Of a stretch of DNA of 64,000 bases, positions 46,958 to 58,686 are shown in pieces. How positions within the stretch are numbered: the first letter of the stretch is position 1; every line of letters begins with the position of its first letter. The position numbers and the translations under genes were made by a program. This DNA is from Trichaptum fuscoviolaceum (taxonomy: Eukaryota; Basidiomycota; Agaricomycetes; Hymenochaetales; Trichaptaceae). The notes under the pieces are model-generated. The model saw only the letters and a program-made list of their open reading frames with translations, did no database searches and was not told the origin of the DNA. The stretch covers positions 868,001 through 932,000 of the forward strand of contig CAJSYZ010000009.1 in NCBI GenBank assembly GCA_910574455.1, given 5' to 3'.

Positions 46958-47027
46958 ACGCGTCAAGGGCAAACGTGATAGAGAAGACGCGTTTTTGGTA
47001 ACTTGACGCGTCCTGTTATCGACGCGT
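46958..47027. promoter_or_regulatory. Cluster of four ACGCGT (MCB-like) box
   Basis: ACGCGT occurs at 46958, 46987, 47006 and 47022, all within 70 bp and upstream of the 45280-46766 gene (transcribed leftwards). Chance would give about one copy per 4 kb. MBF-type G1/S control is an inference. Confidence 0.5.
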
Positions 47028-47561
47028 CCCGGTGTCGCGAAGCCCGATGACGGTAGAGCATCGGACTAATGCTCTGTCATCATAAACGATTGCGCTATTG
47101 CGATAGATAAGCACTGTAAGGCCCTTGATAACGCATTAGAGACGGCCTCTGTAAACTATACGGATAACTTACTACGAGAATAACCAAGTCCCAGACATTT
47201 CTCTACGTCCTCGTCCATACGTTGTTTAATCGTCGATGTTTACGATGTTCCCCATCAACCATGGCTGCAAAGACTGATATAACGCGTTCTTAGAATCTTC
47301 AGGATCATCATTTGATCACCGTGTTCGCATCTGTCGATAAATATATAATAGTTAGTCGCTGAACTCAGTTAAATAATTACTAAGTACTTGCCTCAATTGT
47401 GTAACTTGAAACATTGTTGGCCTTCAAGTCTAAGGACTTCGTGTTCGCAAATTCAAATTGCAGTCTTCTCACTCATTTACTCTTTGGTGGTGATGCAAGA
47501 CAATCAAGGACGATATATAAATAAGAATAATTTACTAATTACATTAATAATAACTTATATG

Positions 47562-50401
47562 TTACGATGCAGGGGGGCCATGCGAGTGTGGTACTATGCG
47601 GGTAATAGAATCGTTCGCATAAAAGACTTCACCTTTTTTACCTCTCGCGTTCTCAGACATCCTGCACATCATCCCAGTCCGAGCCTTCGCGTCATTTCTA
47701 ACGATACGCGAAGGATAGACTACCTTGCCCATGTCCTCCCCTTTGACGATTACAGCTCTATCCGTCTTTCCTGGAGGACAAAGCTCGAGACTCGAGATCG
47801 GAACGAATTCTTCGCGAAACCGTAAACTCTCTTGCGTCTTGAACGACACGAAGACATCTCTCGACATTCTTGTCTCCACCTTCTTCGTCGTCCACGCCGT
47901 CTTGCCGTCTACGCTTCGCGGAGTCTGGCAACCAAGTACGAACTTGAACATGACGTGGTTGTCACGAGCCACGTCCTCGAATTCCTTCCTGAAGACAAAT
48001 GAGCAAGGATTTGCCCAATCTACGACATTGGGGGGCAATCTCGTTCCTTGCTGTGTCTGCGAGGGTCCTGTTTCGTCTGCACTTGGTATGAGTAGATTTT
48101 TCGTGGCTTCCGCAAGCCGTTTAGATGAAACGTTGGACTTCATTAACTTTGGATCCCTCCAGGGCGGAATCGGCTTGGAGTACTTCACTGGAAGTCCACG
48201 ATGCTTGTTATACAAAAGACGAAGCGCGTGTGTGCTTCCAGGAAGTGACCCATCCAATCGTCTGAATGTCATCCTATTCGACGCATGAAATCCATATTAA
48301 TACGTCACTGTAAATTACGATTCATAAATACTAACATGGAAATGACGAGATCTGCTGTGAAAGCCTCTTGCTTTCGCTTGCCCTCGAATGTTACGAGAGC
48401 TGAACCCTTATCGTTAGTCCCTTCGAAATTTCCAAAGGACTTGTAGTTCTTGTGAGCAACAAAGACGACGTGGTCACGGTTCGTTAACGTGTCTATGTAC
48501 CTCGGCTTCTTCGTTAAACGGTTCAAGTCGATTTCGTCACCTCGCCTTAGTTTCACGAGTGGTTGAAAGCCTCGTTGTATGTGCAGGCTGAACATTTCTT
48601 TCGCGTCCTCGACTCCGTCGAAATGTGTGTGATCAATCTTCAACCACACATCCCTGAATATGAAGTTTTTAATCCAGCTAACAATTGTATCATGTCGATA
48701 AATTACTTACGTCGCAACGAGTTCAGAAGCTTTAAACGAGGCCCAGTCGGTTTTCGCGCTGTGTTCCACTAAAAAAACAGTACCCTCTGATAGCACCCCA
48801 CAAATTCGCCCAAATCGACTTAAGGGGATGATGTACACCATTTTGTACATCGCCGGGTGAATCTTCTTCGGGTCTCCCCTCGTTCTCAAGGACAAAGAAG
48901 CCAAGGTCGGAATGCTGCGCATTCGTTCGTCAGCAGTGAACGATTCCACTGACGCTGCGAGTACGACGACCTGTAAGTAAATATGTCAGTAGGTGAATTC
49001 AATAGGACAAGGAAGTAACTCACGTGTTCAGTGGAGTCGAATTGAACGAAGGTCAGTTCGCCTTCGAATGAGGCCACGACCAGTCCACTACGGCCTTTGA
49101 AAGGACCCAAGCAGACGGACACGGCGTCTCCGACCTTGAACACACGTTCGAGCTCGCTAAAATGAACAGACAGCAGCGCATCGTCTGTCATCATGCGAAC
49201 CTGCGCAGTGTCCTCTTCCTTCTTCTCCACCTTTCCATCCTCCGTACCATATTTGCCACGAACGACATGCACACGATCCCCAACCTTTAAGAAGGCCGCG
49301 TTCGTTTCCCTGCGCGTGTCCAGTCCGGCCACGGTAAATAGCCAGAGCTCCTCCGTGCTGGGCCGACAATTCTCGGCGTAATGGAGTCCCGCGACTTTCA
49401 AAAGTCGCAAGCCGTTGCGGAAGAACACCGCATCCTCGATCAGGAATGTACCTTCTTCAGGTCCCGGTTGCAAATCTACGATGCTGATCTGCTCGAGGAT
49501 CTGCAGGGTCCTGATCGTATTCACACGTCCGCTTTTCTTACGAGGCTCCAGGTCGACGTCTTCAAGCTCGTTTACGATACGGGGAACTACTAGTAGTTCC
49601 AGGACGTCAGAATTAGACGTTGACCGATGTACGCGTGCAACGTCACGAACGTATTCCCCGTGTCGAATGCGCACCCAGGCGCCTTCGGGGAAGACCTTCG
49701 TGAAGTCTGTTTGACGCTCGCTGTAGTGCACAAGGAGCACTCTGTCCGACTCGGACAGTCTCGCGATGCCCCTGTGCACGTACGCTTGCACCAAATGCGA
49801 CGCGTGTCGTCTTATAATGGGAGCGACATGCACGTCTGACGGTGCGCCGACGTACACTCGCCCCAGCAAGCCTGGAGCGGATACCGCCTCCAAACCGGAC
49901 GGGAGCGCCTGGTTCAAGCGCATTGCCATCTGAGCTTCTTGGCCAATCTAATGAAGGTGTAAGAATATGAAGTAAGTAAAACTAACATGTAACTCACCCG
50001 AACGTGGACCATCCAGTACACCGTATCTCCCCCCTTCCAAATCGACTGTCCTTGCGGCGCAGCTGTCGACCCCCCCTCCCTTTCCAACGCGGCCCTCCTT
50101 CTTGCGAGTGTCGCTAAAAGGCGGGCTTCCTGTGCCATGGCTTCGCGAGCTTTTCCGGCGGCAATCGCTGTCGGGAATTCCGGTGGCCGTACATCGTCGT
50201 CGGCCTCGTCTTCGACGAAAAATGTGTCTGTGTAGACAAGTCAGTAAATGTTTCGAACTTGCATTCCATTGATCACTCACTCAATTCATCTTCGTCTTCA
50301 TCCTCTTCCTCTTCGTCGTTGTCGACCTCTGCTTCCAAGTCGAGAAACTGCCTCGCAACGTCATCGGCCTCTACACGTCGTCGCTTTGATTGACGTTCCA
50401 T
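47562..50401 (-). CDS. SPT5-like NGN/KOW protein
   Basis: Start MERQSKRRRVEADDVARQF (ATG 50401), then an acidic run as in Spt5, followed by an NGN-like domain (DTVYWMVHVRIGQEAQMAMRL ... GRVYVGAPSDVHV) and several KOW motifs: EGAWVRIRHGEYVRDVARV, VGDRVHVVRGKYGTEDGKV, VGDAVSVCLGPFKGRSGLV. Later exons carry FRDVWLKIDHTHFDGVEDA..., and a basic C-terminal region ending SHGPPAS. Genuine Spt5 binds Spt4 and clamps RNA polymerase II. This gene is more divergent and lacks a visible heptad C-terminal repeat, so it looks like one of the SPT5-like paralogs found in Agaricomycetes, not the essential copy. It is divergent from the small gene at 50600 with only about 200 bp between starts. Confidence 0.7.
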
Positions 50402-50599
50402 TATTTTACTGACTTTTAGTCGCAAATGAAAGTTTCAGACATGGCCAATAAAAAATCACCATACGAGCTCAAATTAGTCGGTTGAGCTCCTTCATTATCA
50501 TTTGCTATACTCTTACTGATTTCTCACTTAGATTTTCACTTTATCTTTAATTTTCTACTACAAATATTGTATCCTCTCTGCGTCCACCCGAGTGGGAGG
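50402..50599. promoter_or_regulatory. Compact bidirectional promoter
   Basis: 198 bp, A/T-rich, between the SPT5-like start (minus) and the 120-aa gene start (plus). No specific box identified. Confidence 0.4.
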
Positions 50600-50813
50600 A
50601 TGGTAGGGGAACGGAAGCAAAAGAAAATCGGTGATCTCCGTGGTGAACGCCCTTATCACTCTGAAAAATCGCGTGAGACTATTCCAACATATATGGAACG
50701 CCTCCAATCTACTTTGGCACTTGACTCTCACGCGATTTTTGAGAGTGATAAGGGCGTTCTCAACCGAGATCACCGAGTCTCTTTTGCTTCCGTTCCTCTA
50801 CCATCGCAGGTAC
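50592..50813. repeat. Long near-perfect inverted repeat, arms about 85 bp
   Basis: The left arm (about 50592-50676) contains GGAACGGAAGCAAAAGA, CGGTGATCTC, AACGCCCTTATCACTCT and AAAAATCGCGTGAG. The right arm (about 50729-50813) carries their reverse complements in order with few mismatches. The loop is about 50 bp with an inner TTCCA...TGGAA stem. The structure would form a strong hairpin in RNA from either strand. Confidence 0.85.
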
Positions 50814-51105
50814 GGACACCTGAAAGTAAGTGAATCGATAATTCGGAATTATTGGTTGTTAAATTCTGATGCTCGTCTCCACCAGTTTGTAAACGATCCA
50901 GAGAGCGAGCCCACTGTCTCCTATTGGTGAGTAATAATATTCTCATTTTGTATTGGGCAGTTGTCGCTGACTGAACGTTTCGACTACGCGTAGCTCGTCG
51001 ATCAAGGCTCGCAAATACAGCCTGGAATTGGAGGACATATGGGGAGAATATGGGGAGCAGCAGAGCACGAGCATCTGCAGCATTACTTCAGCACTCGTAG
51101 CGTAA
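50600..51105 (+). CDS. Small 120-aa protein encoded across a DNA palindrome
   Basis: Exons 50600-50809, 50886-50926 and 50994-51105 (introns 76 and 67 nt, GT-AG) give 120 aa with consistent phases. I do not recognise it. The first exon is hydrophilic and charged (MVGERKQKKIGDLRGERPYH ...), the last is KARKYSLELEDIWGEYGEQQ then a Ser/Ile-rich end SALVA. Nearly all of exon 1 is a long inverted repeat (50592-50813), so its two halves encode peptides from opposite strands of one ancestral unit. It lies between the SPT5-like gene and the 3' end of the transposase. A non-autonomous element captured as coding sequence is one reading; a spurious frame over a hairpin is the alternative, although the downstream exons argue against it. 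Confidence 0.5.
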
Positions 51106-51273
51106 GGATGTAGTAGTCGTCGTAATGTAAAATACTGTTAAAATAAATAATGTGAAGTTTTGGTCACTGTCAGTCGATGTACTGCAGTGGTGGCTCTAAA
51201 ATCATGAATGTTATATAAATAAATGATGTCAGAACATGATGTTCACTGAATATGACAAAATGAATGTTATCGG

Positions 51274-54200
51274 TCAAAACTCAGCGAGAGGCTCGTCGTC
51301 TACAACGTCAGGATCGAACTCAGGATCATCGTCTGGTTCGTCCTCTTCTTCGTCCTCGTTCTCTTCTTCCTCAATTTCGTTATCTTCTTCAATGCTTATC
51401 TCTATCTCCTCGTGCTCCGTATGCAATTCGGCGGTCACGTCGGGATCCAAATCATCGTCGAGGAGCTCTTCACTCGCGAGCTCCAGTTGTCGACCTAAAT
51501 CGCGGACCTCACCGGTCTCGGTCCACGGCGGATTTGCACGGACACTTTTGTCGATGTGACCAACACCAAAACCGACGTAACGCATTAAGGTATCGCGAGT
51601 GACGAATCTAACAGAAAATCAGTATATGGAAACATAAGTGAGTGATTGAGGTTTACCGATTAACATAGAAATTGACATAATCTCCAGCGTCGCCTCGGAA
51701 TTGCGACGGAGGCAGTAGGGAGGTCGTCCTCCCTTCAGTAAACGCAGGAATCAAATGACACGCTCGGATGACCGTGGCTGGATCAACGAATCCGAAAGCC
51801 GGTCCTCCGCTGTCGTCATTGAAAGGGACAAAGCCTACTCGATCTAGTTGACAGGTAGAGTCCCCGCCTATCCATTCAGGATCTTGACCTAACCATCGAA
51901 CCCATAGTATATCGATACGTTTACCAGTCGTGTTCGATGGTTTGTGGGTCACCTTTACGTGGTGAATACCATGAACAACGGCGTACCAAAACGGATGAGG
52001 CTCGTTATCGTTCATGTCTCGATCTTCCTTGGAAGATAACATGATCGCAGAGCCTGGCTTGATGACGTCTCTTTCACGTCGGACATCGTAAGTCGTATAA
52101 TTGAACTGCGCGGTCCCATGCCTATACAGATAATTATTGCTAATTGACAGTTCTGCCCTCTGTTCGTTTGTGAAGTTCAGATCTTCTTCTGAGTCTTCGA
52201 TGCCAAGGATTCGCGCCAAACAGTGATCCTGCAAGCGAGGGAGGAAATTCTAGAGATAGTGCGCGTCGTCAGCAGCGGACGCAAGTTAGCATTTGGTTGC
52301 ATACCTGGTAAGCCGGCTCGTCTTTGTTCATGTACAGCCATAATGGTATTTCATCTCTTTTCTTCTCGTCCAGAGCGATAAAATACTTCATTTGAAGCAT
52401 GTCATCTCTATTGAAGCGACTGGTTCCAGAGGAAATTGGCGCAGGATCAGAAGGACTGTATGGTAAGTCAACTCCCTTCTTTCTTGCTAATCTGGCCTTT
52501 GACCTCATCTCGCATTGATAGACTGCACGCTGAATTATCTGTGGCTCGGCATTTTTCTTCGATGTCATTCGGTAGCGAGCCTTCGACCTTCTGTGTTCAT
52601 GCTCGCCCTGAGGTATGTGAACATTAAGGCAACAATGTTTCAAGATAAATGACTTACAAGTTGAGTAGAATATCCGTCGGTAGTTCCATATCCTGTTATC
52701 TCTAATGGATAATCCCCTAGGGAATGTAGCTTATATGTGCTCAAGCTGAAAGTCTTAACCTTTCGTGTTCGGCCTATTGCAGATGCGCCTTGTACGAGCT
52801 CTATCGACTCGACTTGCGTATCCGCATTTTTTTGCGCTTGACGTCTGGCATGCGCGCGGACGCGAGCCGCTTGTTCTCTCGGGGTTTCTTCCGTCTTGTA
52901 ATGTGGACAGATTTCACTTTCAAAGCGCCGGAGTTCCTGTCCGAGTAAAGTAGTCTGTGTCCGCAACATGTCGAGCGTGTATTTTGTATGCATCCGTAGT
53001 TTCGCCAGGCCATGCCAGAGCAACATGACATATAACAATTTTGTTATTGGGGCATTATCCGATGGAAGAAAGAGTCCGTCAAAGCACAGAATGGCACACT
53101 TGTGAATTATGAGTTAGTTCCCATACCCGACGTCAAGGAAAGTGAAATTACCTGTATGAGATCTTCAAAGTCTCGGGCGGCGAGCTTCTTCATTTCACTG
53201 ACACTGTCAGGAAATTTACGAATTGCCGATCCAGAGGATCCGAACGAAGGAACACGAGCGTATCTAACGAACGTGAGTCTCGTATCAGTTTCTTAAATCG
53301 AATGTGAAACTGACCTAGAGTTTAAGGTCCGAATACTTTCCTCGCCTTGAGCATATAGAATTCGGATCAAGTGGGTGAAGACCATCTTAAATAGTCCAAG
53401 TTCGACTTCGTGCAGTAAGTCAACTCGAAGCATACGAAAGAAATCGAATCCATGAGACGACAAGGCGACCGAGAAGGCATTCTGAATGAACCATTAGTAC
53501 GCCAATGATTGTAATATGTGACATAGACGTACTCGAGTGGGCACTAGTGATTCTGTCTTCAGGACATTTTGAAGTGCTGAGCCAGTGAGCGAAAATCCCT
53601 TATTATAAATGATGTTGCGTGCGATGTCAATTTTGGTACGGTAACGGATGTCGTCGTGTCTAGCCCAGCGTATGCGATCGCGAAAATCACGGACCGTTCC
53701 CAGCTTCGGAATGGCTGCCTTTGCTATAAGGCATCGAGGACATGGACACAGTCCCATATCTCGGACGGTTGCAATCAAGACTCTATGCAATGTGTGAGTT
53801 CCTCTTTTCTACAGCATAAGATATGAGACTGACTTCTCGGGATAATCGGCAGAGTATGAAAAAATGCGAGGGAAAATCCTGCGAGTGACACCGTCCGAGC
53901 AAGTAATAACAATACCGTTAATGTAAGCCTTCAAGAATTCTTCGTCCTCTAGTAACAATTTCCAGACTTCATGGAAGAGCTCTCGACGACAATGGGCCAT
54001 GTAAGCTGAATTAACTGATTTTTTCCTCGTAATTGCAGCTATGAACTCTTCGACCTTCTTTCGAATCTGGATTGTAGGTGAGTAAAAAAACTGCATGGAA
54101 ATGGAATCGACTCACTGATGGCATATATGCTATGTGATGCATTGCATGAGCACCAGGCTTCGCCCGATCGTACTTGGACTGATTTCCGAGGGACATATAA

Positions 54201-55516
54201 ATTGGCCAGAGCGTTTTAGATCCGAAGTCCGCGAGATGAGTAGAATCAGACCATAACATAATTGCGGCAATTGCTCGAGGATAATTGTCATCCTCTTCAG
54301 GAGGCAAATTAATCTCTTGAACCTTTCGGTGCTCTTCCAGCCATGCGTCCGCCGTGAATAGTTCATCGTACACCCGAACAGGTGAGTCCTCCGTACCCGG
54401 TCGTCTCCACCATTGTTCGTAGGGATCGTAATGAAACGTCTTACTCTCATCCGAAGTTAGAATCGATTTCAGAAGTGGTAAAATCGGTCGATACCACAGT
54501 TCGTCATCTATAGTATAATGTTCGCCTTCCGTCTGCGTTCCTTCGTGATCAAGTGAGGTTCTCTTTGCCTTATCCTTCCGCATAGTAGGAACACTAATCT
54601 TAATTTGTCCGCTTCTCCAACCGCGTCGTACGTCCTCCCAAGGCCTCGAAGAAAGAGACACCTTTTCTCTTAGAGCGGACCAGTTCAATCCATGGAGATC
54701 GGTGTGCACGAAGTCAAGACTACTTATGACCTTCGACAGCATTGCCTGGAAGGTATCTGTAGTTTGATCGAACATGGCCATAACGTGCTGATAACGGAAA
54801 GCAGATAAATTGGGAAAGGGCGCAATGATATCCTCAATGGTCATGTTATCCTCTTCAGAGGCATCAGGAGACGAGTTCTGCTCAGTGTTATCGGGAATTC
54901 TCTCGGGCTCCTTGACATATTTCCGAAAAATACCGAATGCGTTTACCAGGGTATTGTACGCGCGGGAGATCACAGAGGGGGGAGGAGGCGCGTCAGATAC
55001 ATCCTGACTGCCATCTGGGAGGACTGGCGGGTCTGCGACCTCAGGTGCGTTCACTTCATCCTCATGAGCTCTCTTCCGACCGCGACGGATAGCAGGACCC
55101 TCTGGCAACATATCCGTGACTTTCGAAGTGGGTCTTTTTTTGCGATGACCGCGTCCTTCAGGTGCAGGGGGCTGCAATGGAATAAAGATTGATTCCTCGG
55201 GTAAGACGTCAACCTATCATGGGTATGGATAAGCTAATGAAACTCGATAAATGAATCCAGATATACGTACGTCGTCGGGGGCATAAGCCATCTGTATTTC
55301 AGAATCTTTCAACCGTTGAGCCTCTATCCTTTCCTCTTCCAACCGTGCTTCTCGTGTTTGAATGAGCTGATCTCGAGCTCGGTTTGATTCGAGGACGAGG
55401 TTCAGGAATGCAGGACAATGTTGTTGATGCCGTTTCAAAGACGCGCTTGTCGTGAACGCCCTTCTACCCCGACAGGTTCTCGCTGGACAGTAAAAACTGT
55501 CGGTTACGCGTATCAT
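51274..55516 (-). mobile_element. Plavaka-type DNA transposase gene (KDZ-like)
   Basis: Multi-exon gene, start MIRVTDSFYCPARTCRGRRAF (ATG 55516; N-terminal C2H2-like finger CPARTC...LKRHQQHC), exon 2 55213-54116, exon 3 54066-53834, and further exons to the stop near 51274. Recognisable family blocks: LWSDSTHLADFGSKTLWPIY.SLGNQSKYDRAKP, HCRRELFHEVWKLLL, DGVTRRIFPRIFSYSADYPEKVLIA, CPCPRCLI, SLVPTRNAFS, DLLHEVELG, MKKLAARDFEDLIQCAI, WHGLAKLRMHT. This is the order seen in Plavaka transposases of Agaricomycetes, a DDE superfamily. The central frame looks uninterrupted at exon joins, so it may be intact. The C-terminal part adds a chromatin/BAH-like domain (PFWYAVVHGIHHV...) and a highly acidic tail. 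Element ends were not located. Confidence 0.78.
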
Positions 55517-56075
55517 CGTGTTTGACGCGTCTCTTGTGTTCGAATAGATAGATTTGTGCTTGTTGTTAGTTAGAGTGTATGCAGCGCGACAAAATTAGTG
55601 CGCGGGCGCTATTAGAAGGGCGTTACGTTTTGACCTGCCCTAAACGTAAATTAAGCGTTTAGGTTGTGATCACGAGACTGAGAAGTCGCGTTCTCGGACA
55701 CGCGAAGACCGGATACTCGGACACGAACCACCGCGGTATGAAGTCTCTAATTTCAAGTACGAAGACAATGCGCAAGATCCTTCAGGATAAAATGTATGTT
55801 CTTTTTACACAATATGCATATGTCGTTCTAAGAATTGGATACAGTGAGAACGACCAAGCGCATACACCCACGAAACGCGCTGCCGCACACGATGCAGACG
55901 CTCGGAACGAAATGTGGGCATATACGTGATGAACGGCGCACGAAAGTAACTAACACGTTATACGGACTACAGGCTTCTTCATTCCGGTGGATTTCTCGAT
56001 TCACAGACAGGACATACCCAGTACTTTGGGTTTCAGTCTCAACGAAGGAACAATTTGTTCGAAGGACTGAACTCT
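55517..56075. other. Upstream region of the transposase
   Basis: It contains ACGCGT at about 55529 and a small hairpin CCTAAACG...CGTTTAGG near 55640-55662. It is the most likely place for one transposon end, but no terminal inverted repeat was confirmed. Confidence 0.35.
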
Positions 56076-56861
56076 ATGCAGTACGTCAAACCAGATCCCG
56101 ACAGCCCTCGCCAGCCCGTCAAACAAGAAATCGAATGCCCTTCCCCTTCAATATCGCGACCTAGGAAGAAGGTCCGTATCGCGACGCATTCTACGCGCGA
56201 TAAGCAAGAGGAGACCAAGACGAAGCCGGCGAAGGTTGTCAGTAAGAATTTTATAGAACATCCAGGGCCAGCGAACTCGGGCATACCTTCGACTGCATGC
56301 GCTGACCGTAATCGAGATTCCAAGGACAAACGCGACTATGCACAAGTGACAATCGAACACGAAACGGAGACGATAATGAAGAAGATCAAAGACGCGAATG
56401 CGACGATGAGCGCATTGGAGGACAATGCGAATGTTGCGAGAAGAGAAGTTAATGAATTAGAGTTGAGGGCGGAACGGTGCCGTCAGGAGTTAAACGCAAT
56501 AGAAAGAGAGGCAAAGGTGGCAAGGGTGAAGGTTTCGTCTTTAGAGAAAGACACACAGGTCGTAAGGAATGATATCCTTGGTCTGGAGGAGAAGCTTGGT
56601 ATATTTATTTTGTCTTTATTCCAATGGCGTGTTATGGTGAGTCTCAAATCAGTGATATGTCATTGAATAATCTACTAATTGTAATCGTAGCCCACATTTC
56701 GATCGTTTCTCGCACTCGAGAAAATCGAAGGCTTGCCAGATGAAGATGACGAGCTCACGGAGGAAGACCCTTACATACCGTCCCTCGAAACACAAATTCA
56801 TCAGGCTGTCATTGCGGGCTATGCGCCGCCTAAGCGGTCTCACCATCTTATGGACAATTGA
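56076..56861 (+). CDS. Coiled-coil protein of unknown function
   Basis: Exons 56076-56636 and 56691-56861 (54-nt intron) join in frame; start MQYVKPDPDSPRQPVKQE. After a basic, Pro/Ser-rich head with an NLS-like SRPRKKVR, residues about 90-180 form a heptad-rich coiled coil (MKKIKDANATMSALEDNANV..., then VKVSSLEKDTQVVRNDILGL). The C-terminus is acidic then ends PPKRSHHLMDN. An upstream exon cannot be excluded, since the frame is open back to 56055. It stands next to the transposase, divergently. No family recognised; a structural or DNA-associated role is a guess. Confidence 0.5.
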
Positions 56862-57566
56862 TTTCGTAGATATTGATATGGTTATCTGTTCATCGTGCGT
56901 AACTAAGTAATAACATCTGTGATTAACAACACAACGATAAAAGTATGACTTAAGAACCGGAGAAGAAGGGAGAGTAGCTACCTTGTAAGATAAATTAAAG
57001 GGCTCGCTACACGTTTCATAGCGTTTCAATCAGACGGCTCACAAGTTTTAAGAAAGAGTTCAATGCGAAACAATTTACTATAGTAATCCATCTATCCGTC
57101 GAAGCAGCACATACATTGCACTTTGAATTACGAGGGTTAGTCACTGTTCCCAGAATAGAAACTTATAACAGACTTGCATACACATACCTTATTCTGCCTT
57201 GTATGCATGTCCGTAGCCATATTCTGATAGCCTGAGCAGCCCAATGTAACAAGTAAAAAATATGTTTCAAAACTTGCTATGTACATGCAATGTAACTACA
57301 ATATAACTACAAACTCACAGAATTATGGTATGGGTCTGTCATGTACCCGCAAGCTTGTGCGCACATGACAGGCCACTTACATACACCTTGTCCGCATTCA
57401 CCATAATGCTCCCACGCCGACAAGGCCACCATGCTTGGGAAGATTCCGTGATGTTTACCCGCACCGTTTCAACGGCGAACACACCACCTCAAGGATGCTT
57501 CGGGCTCGCCTAGTATGTTGCTTCAATATTTTATCTAAACAATTCCTCTAACACTATCATTCGAAG
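56862..57566. other. Intergenic, may hold 5' exon of the MICOS gene
   Basis: A plus-strand frame starting MLPRRQGHHAW near 57404 runs to a stop at 57513 and could be a 5' exon of the following gene, but no splice join gave a clean frame. Confidence 0.35.
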
Positions 57567-58484
57567 CCTAGGCGAATATTACTTGGCGCAGCTCTTGCAG
57601 CAGCTGCTGCACCAAAAGAAAAGGTATGTTGTCTTCTACTTCGTTATTACTTGGCTAAATTTTGATTCATCTTATATGTAGCTTTCAGTCTATCCTGAGC
57701 CTGAGCCGCAGCTGGTCCTCATCGACACCCCGACAGAACTCGAGCGGCAGATAGGTCATGCACGTGAAACTGTGACTGGGGCCTATCGCGATTCTTATGC
57801 CTATGTGCAAGGCTGGGTCTCCAAATGGATTGGAATTGAACAAGCAGTTGAGCGTGAGTTGCTTGCTTTTGATACTACGAGATAGGTTGTCTTGACTGAA
57901 ACGGCTCTGTAATTATAATAGGACGAATAAAGAGCTTCAAGGCCCCGGACGAATCCCTCACACCGGGAATTCTGTACGTCGGTGTTGCGACACTCACAGG
58001 CTCCATCCTTGCCCGCTCTCGTGGACTACCAACACGGATAGTCCTCCCCCCGACCCTCCTCCTTCTCTCCCTGAACCAATTCCTTCCCAAAACCACGTCC
58101 AACGTCGGGAGCTACGTCTCCGACCTCGAACACACATACGCCCCTCGCGCCGCACAGTTCACCGATACGGCCATTGCACACTCACGCATGAGCTGGGAGA
58201 TGGCGAAGGACAAGCTCGCAGAGGGGCGAGTGACGCTCGAAAAGGGCGTGGAGAGGTCCGTCAGTGCTGTGCAGGACGCAACTGGCTTGAAGCTTCGTGA
58301 GGCACTGGGCTGGGGCAGTAGAGTGAGCCATGAGGTTGTCAAAGCGGCAGAAGAGAGAGGTTCGGAGGTGATGAAGGCTGCGGAAGAGAGGGGAAAGGAG
58401 GCCGTCCGGAAGCTTGAAGAAAGTACAGAGGACGTTCGTTCGGCCGTTGAGAAAAAGGTGGAGGAAGTAAAGAGGCTCGTATAA
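57567..58484 (+). CDS. MICOS complex subunit Mic26/Mic27-like (ApoO family)
   Basis: Exons 57567-57623, 57682-57853 and 57922-58484 are continuous; the 5' end is not fixed. Readable order: an Ala-rich hydrophobic start (RRILLGAALAAAAA), PEPQLVLIDTPTELERQIGHARETVTGAYRDSYAYVQGW, then TPGILYVGVATLTGSILARSRG and RIVLPPTLLLLSLNQFLP. The last two are the hydrophobic hairpin of the ApoO/Mic26-27 family. A long amphipathic helix region follows (AEERGSEVMKAAEERGKEAV...). These proteins sit in the mitochondrial inner membrane and shape crista junctions by binding cardiolipin. Family identity is good; Mic26 and Mic27 cannot be told apart here. Confidence 0.8.
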
Positions 58485-58686
58485 TAATTATAGATATACA
58501 GGACTTCATGTTGAAGCTATAGATTACCATTTCCTTCCTCCTCCTCGCGCTCTCGGTCTTTTGATGACTATCCTCTGGTCTGGAACAAAATAGCAGGAGG
58601 ACAAGAATGAAGCTACTGAAATCCGTGGAGGTTAGATGGGATAAACAATGATCTCCGACGTTGGGAAGTGAGTGTAAGTTCGAGTA

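Noticed and set aside
57404..57513. MLPRRQGHHAW frame as first exon of the MICOS gene
   Set aside because: Every GT-AG join tried gives a stop or the wrong phase; left as unresolved.
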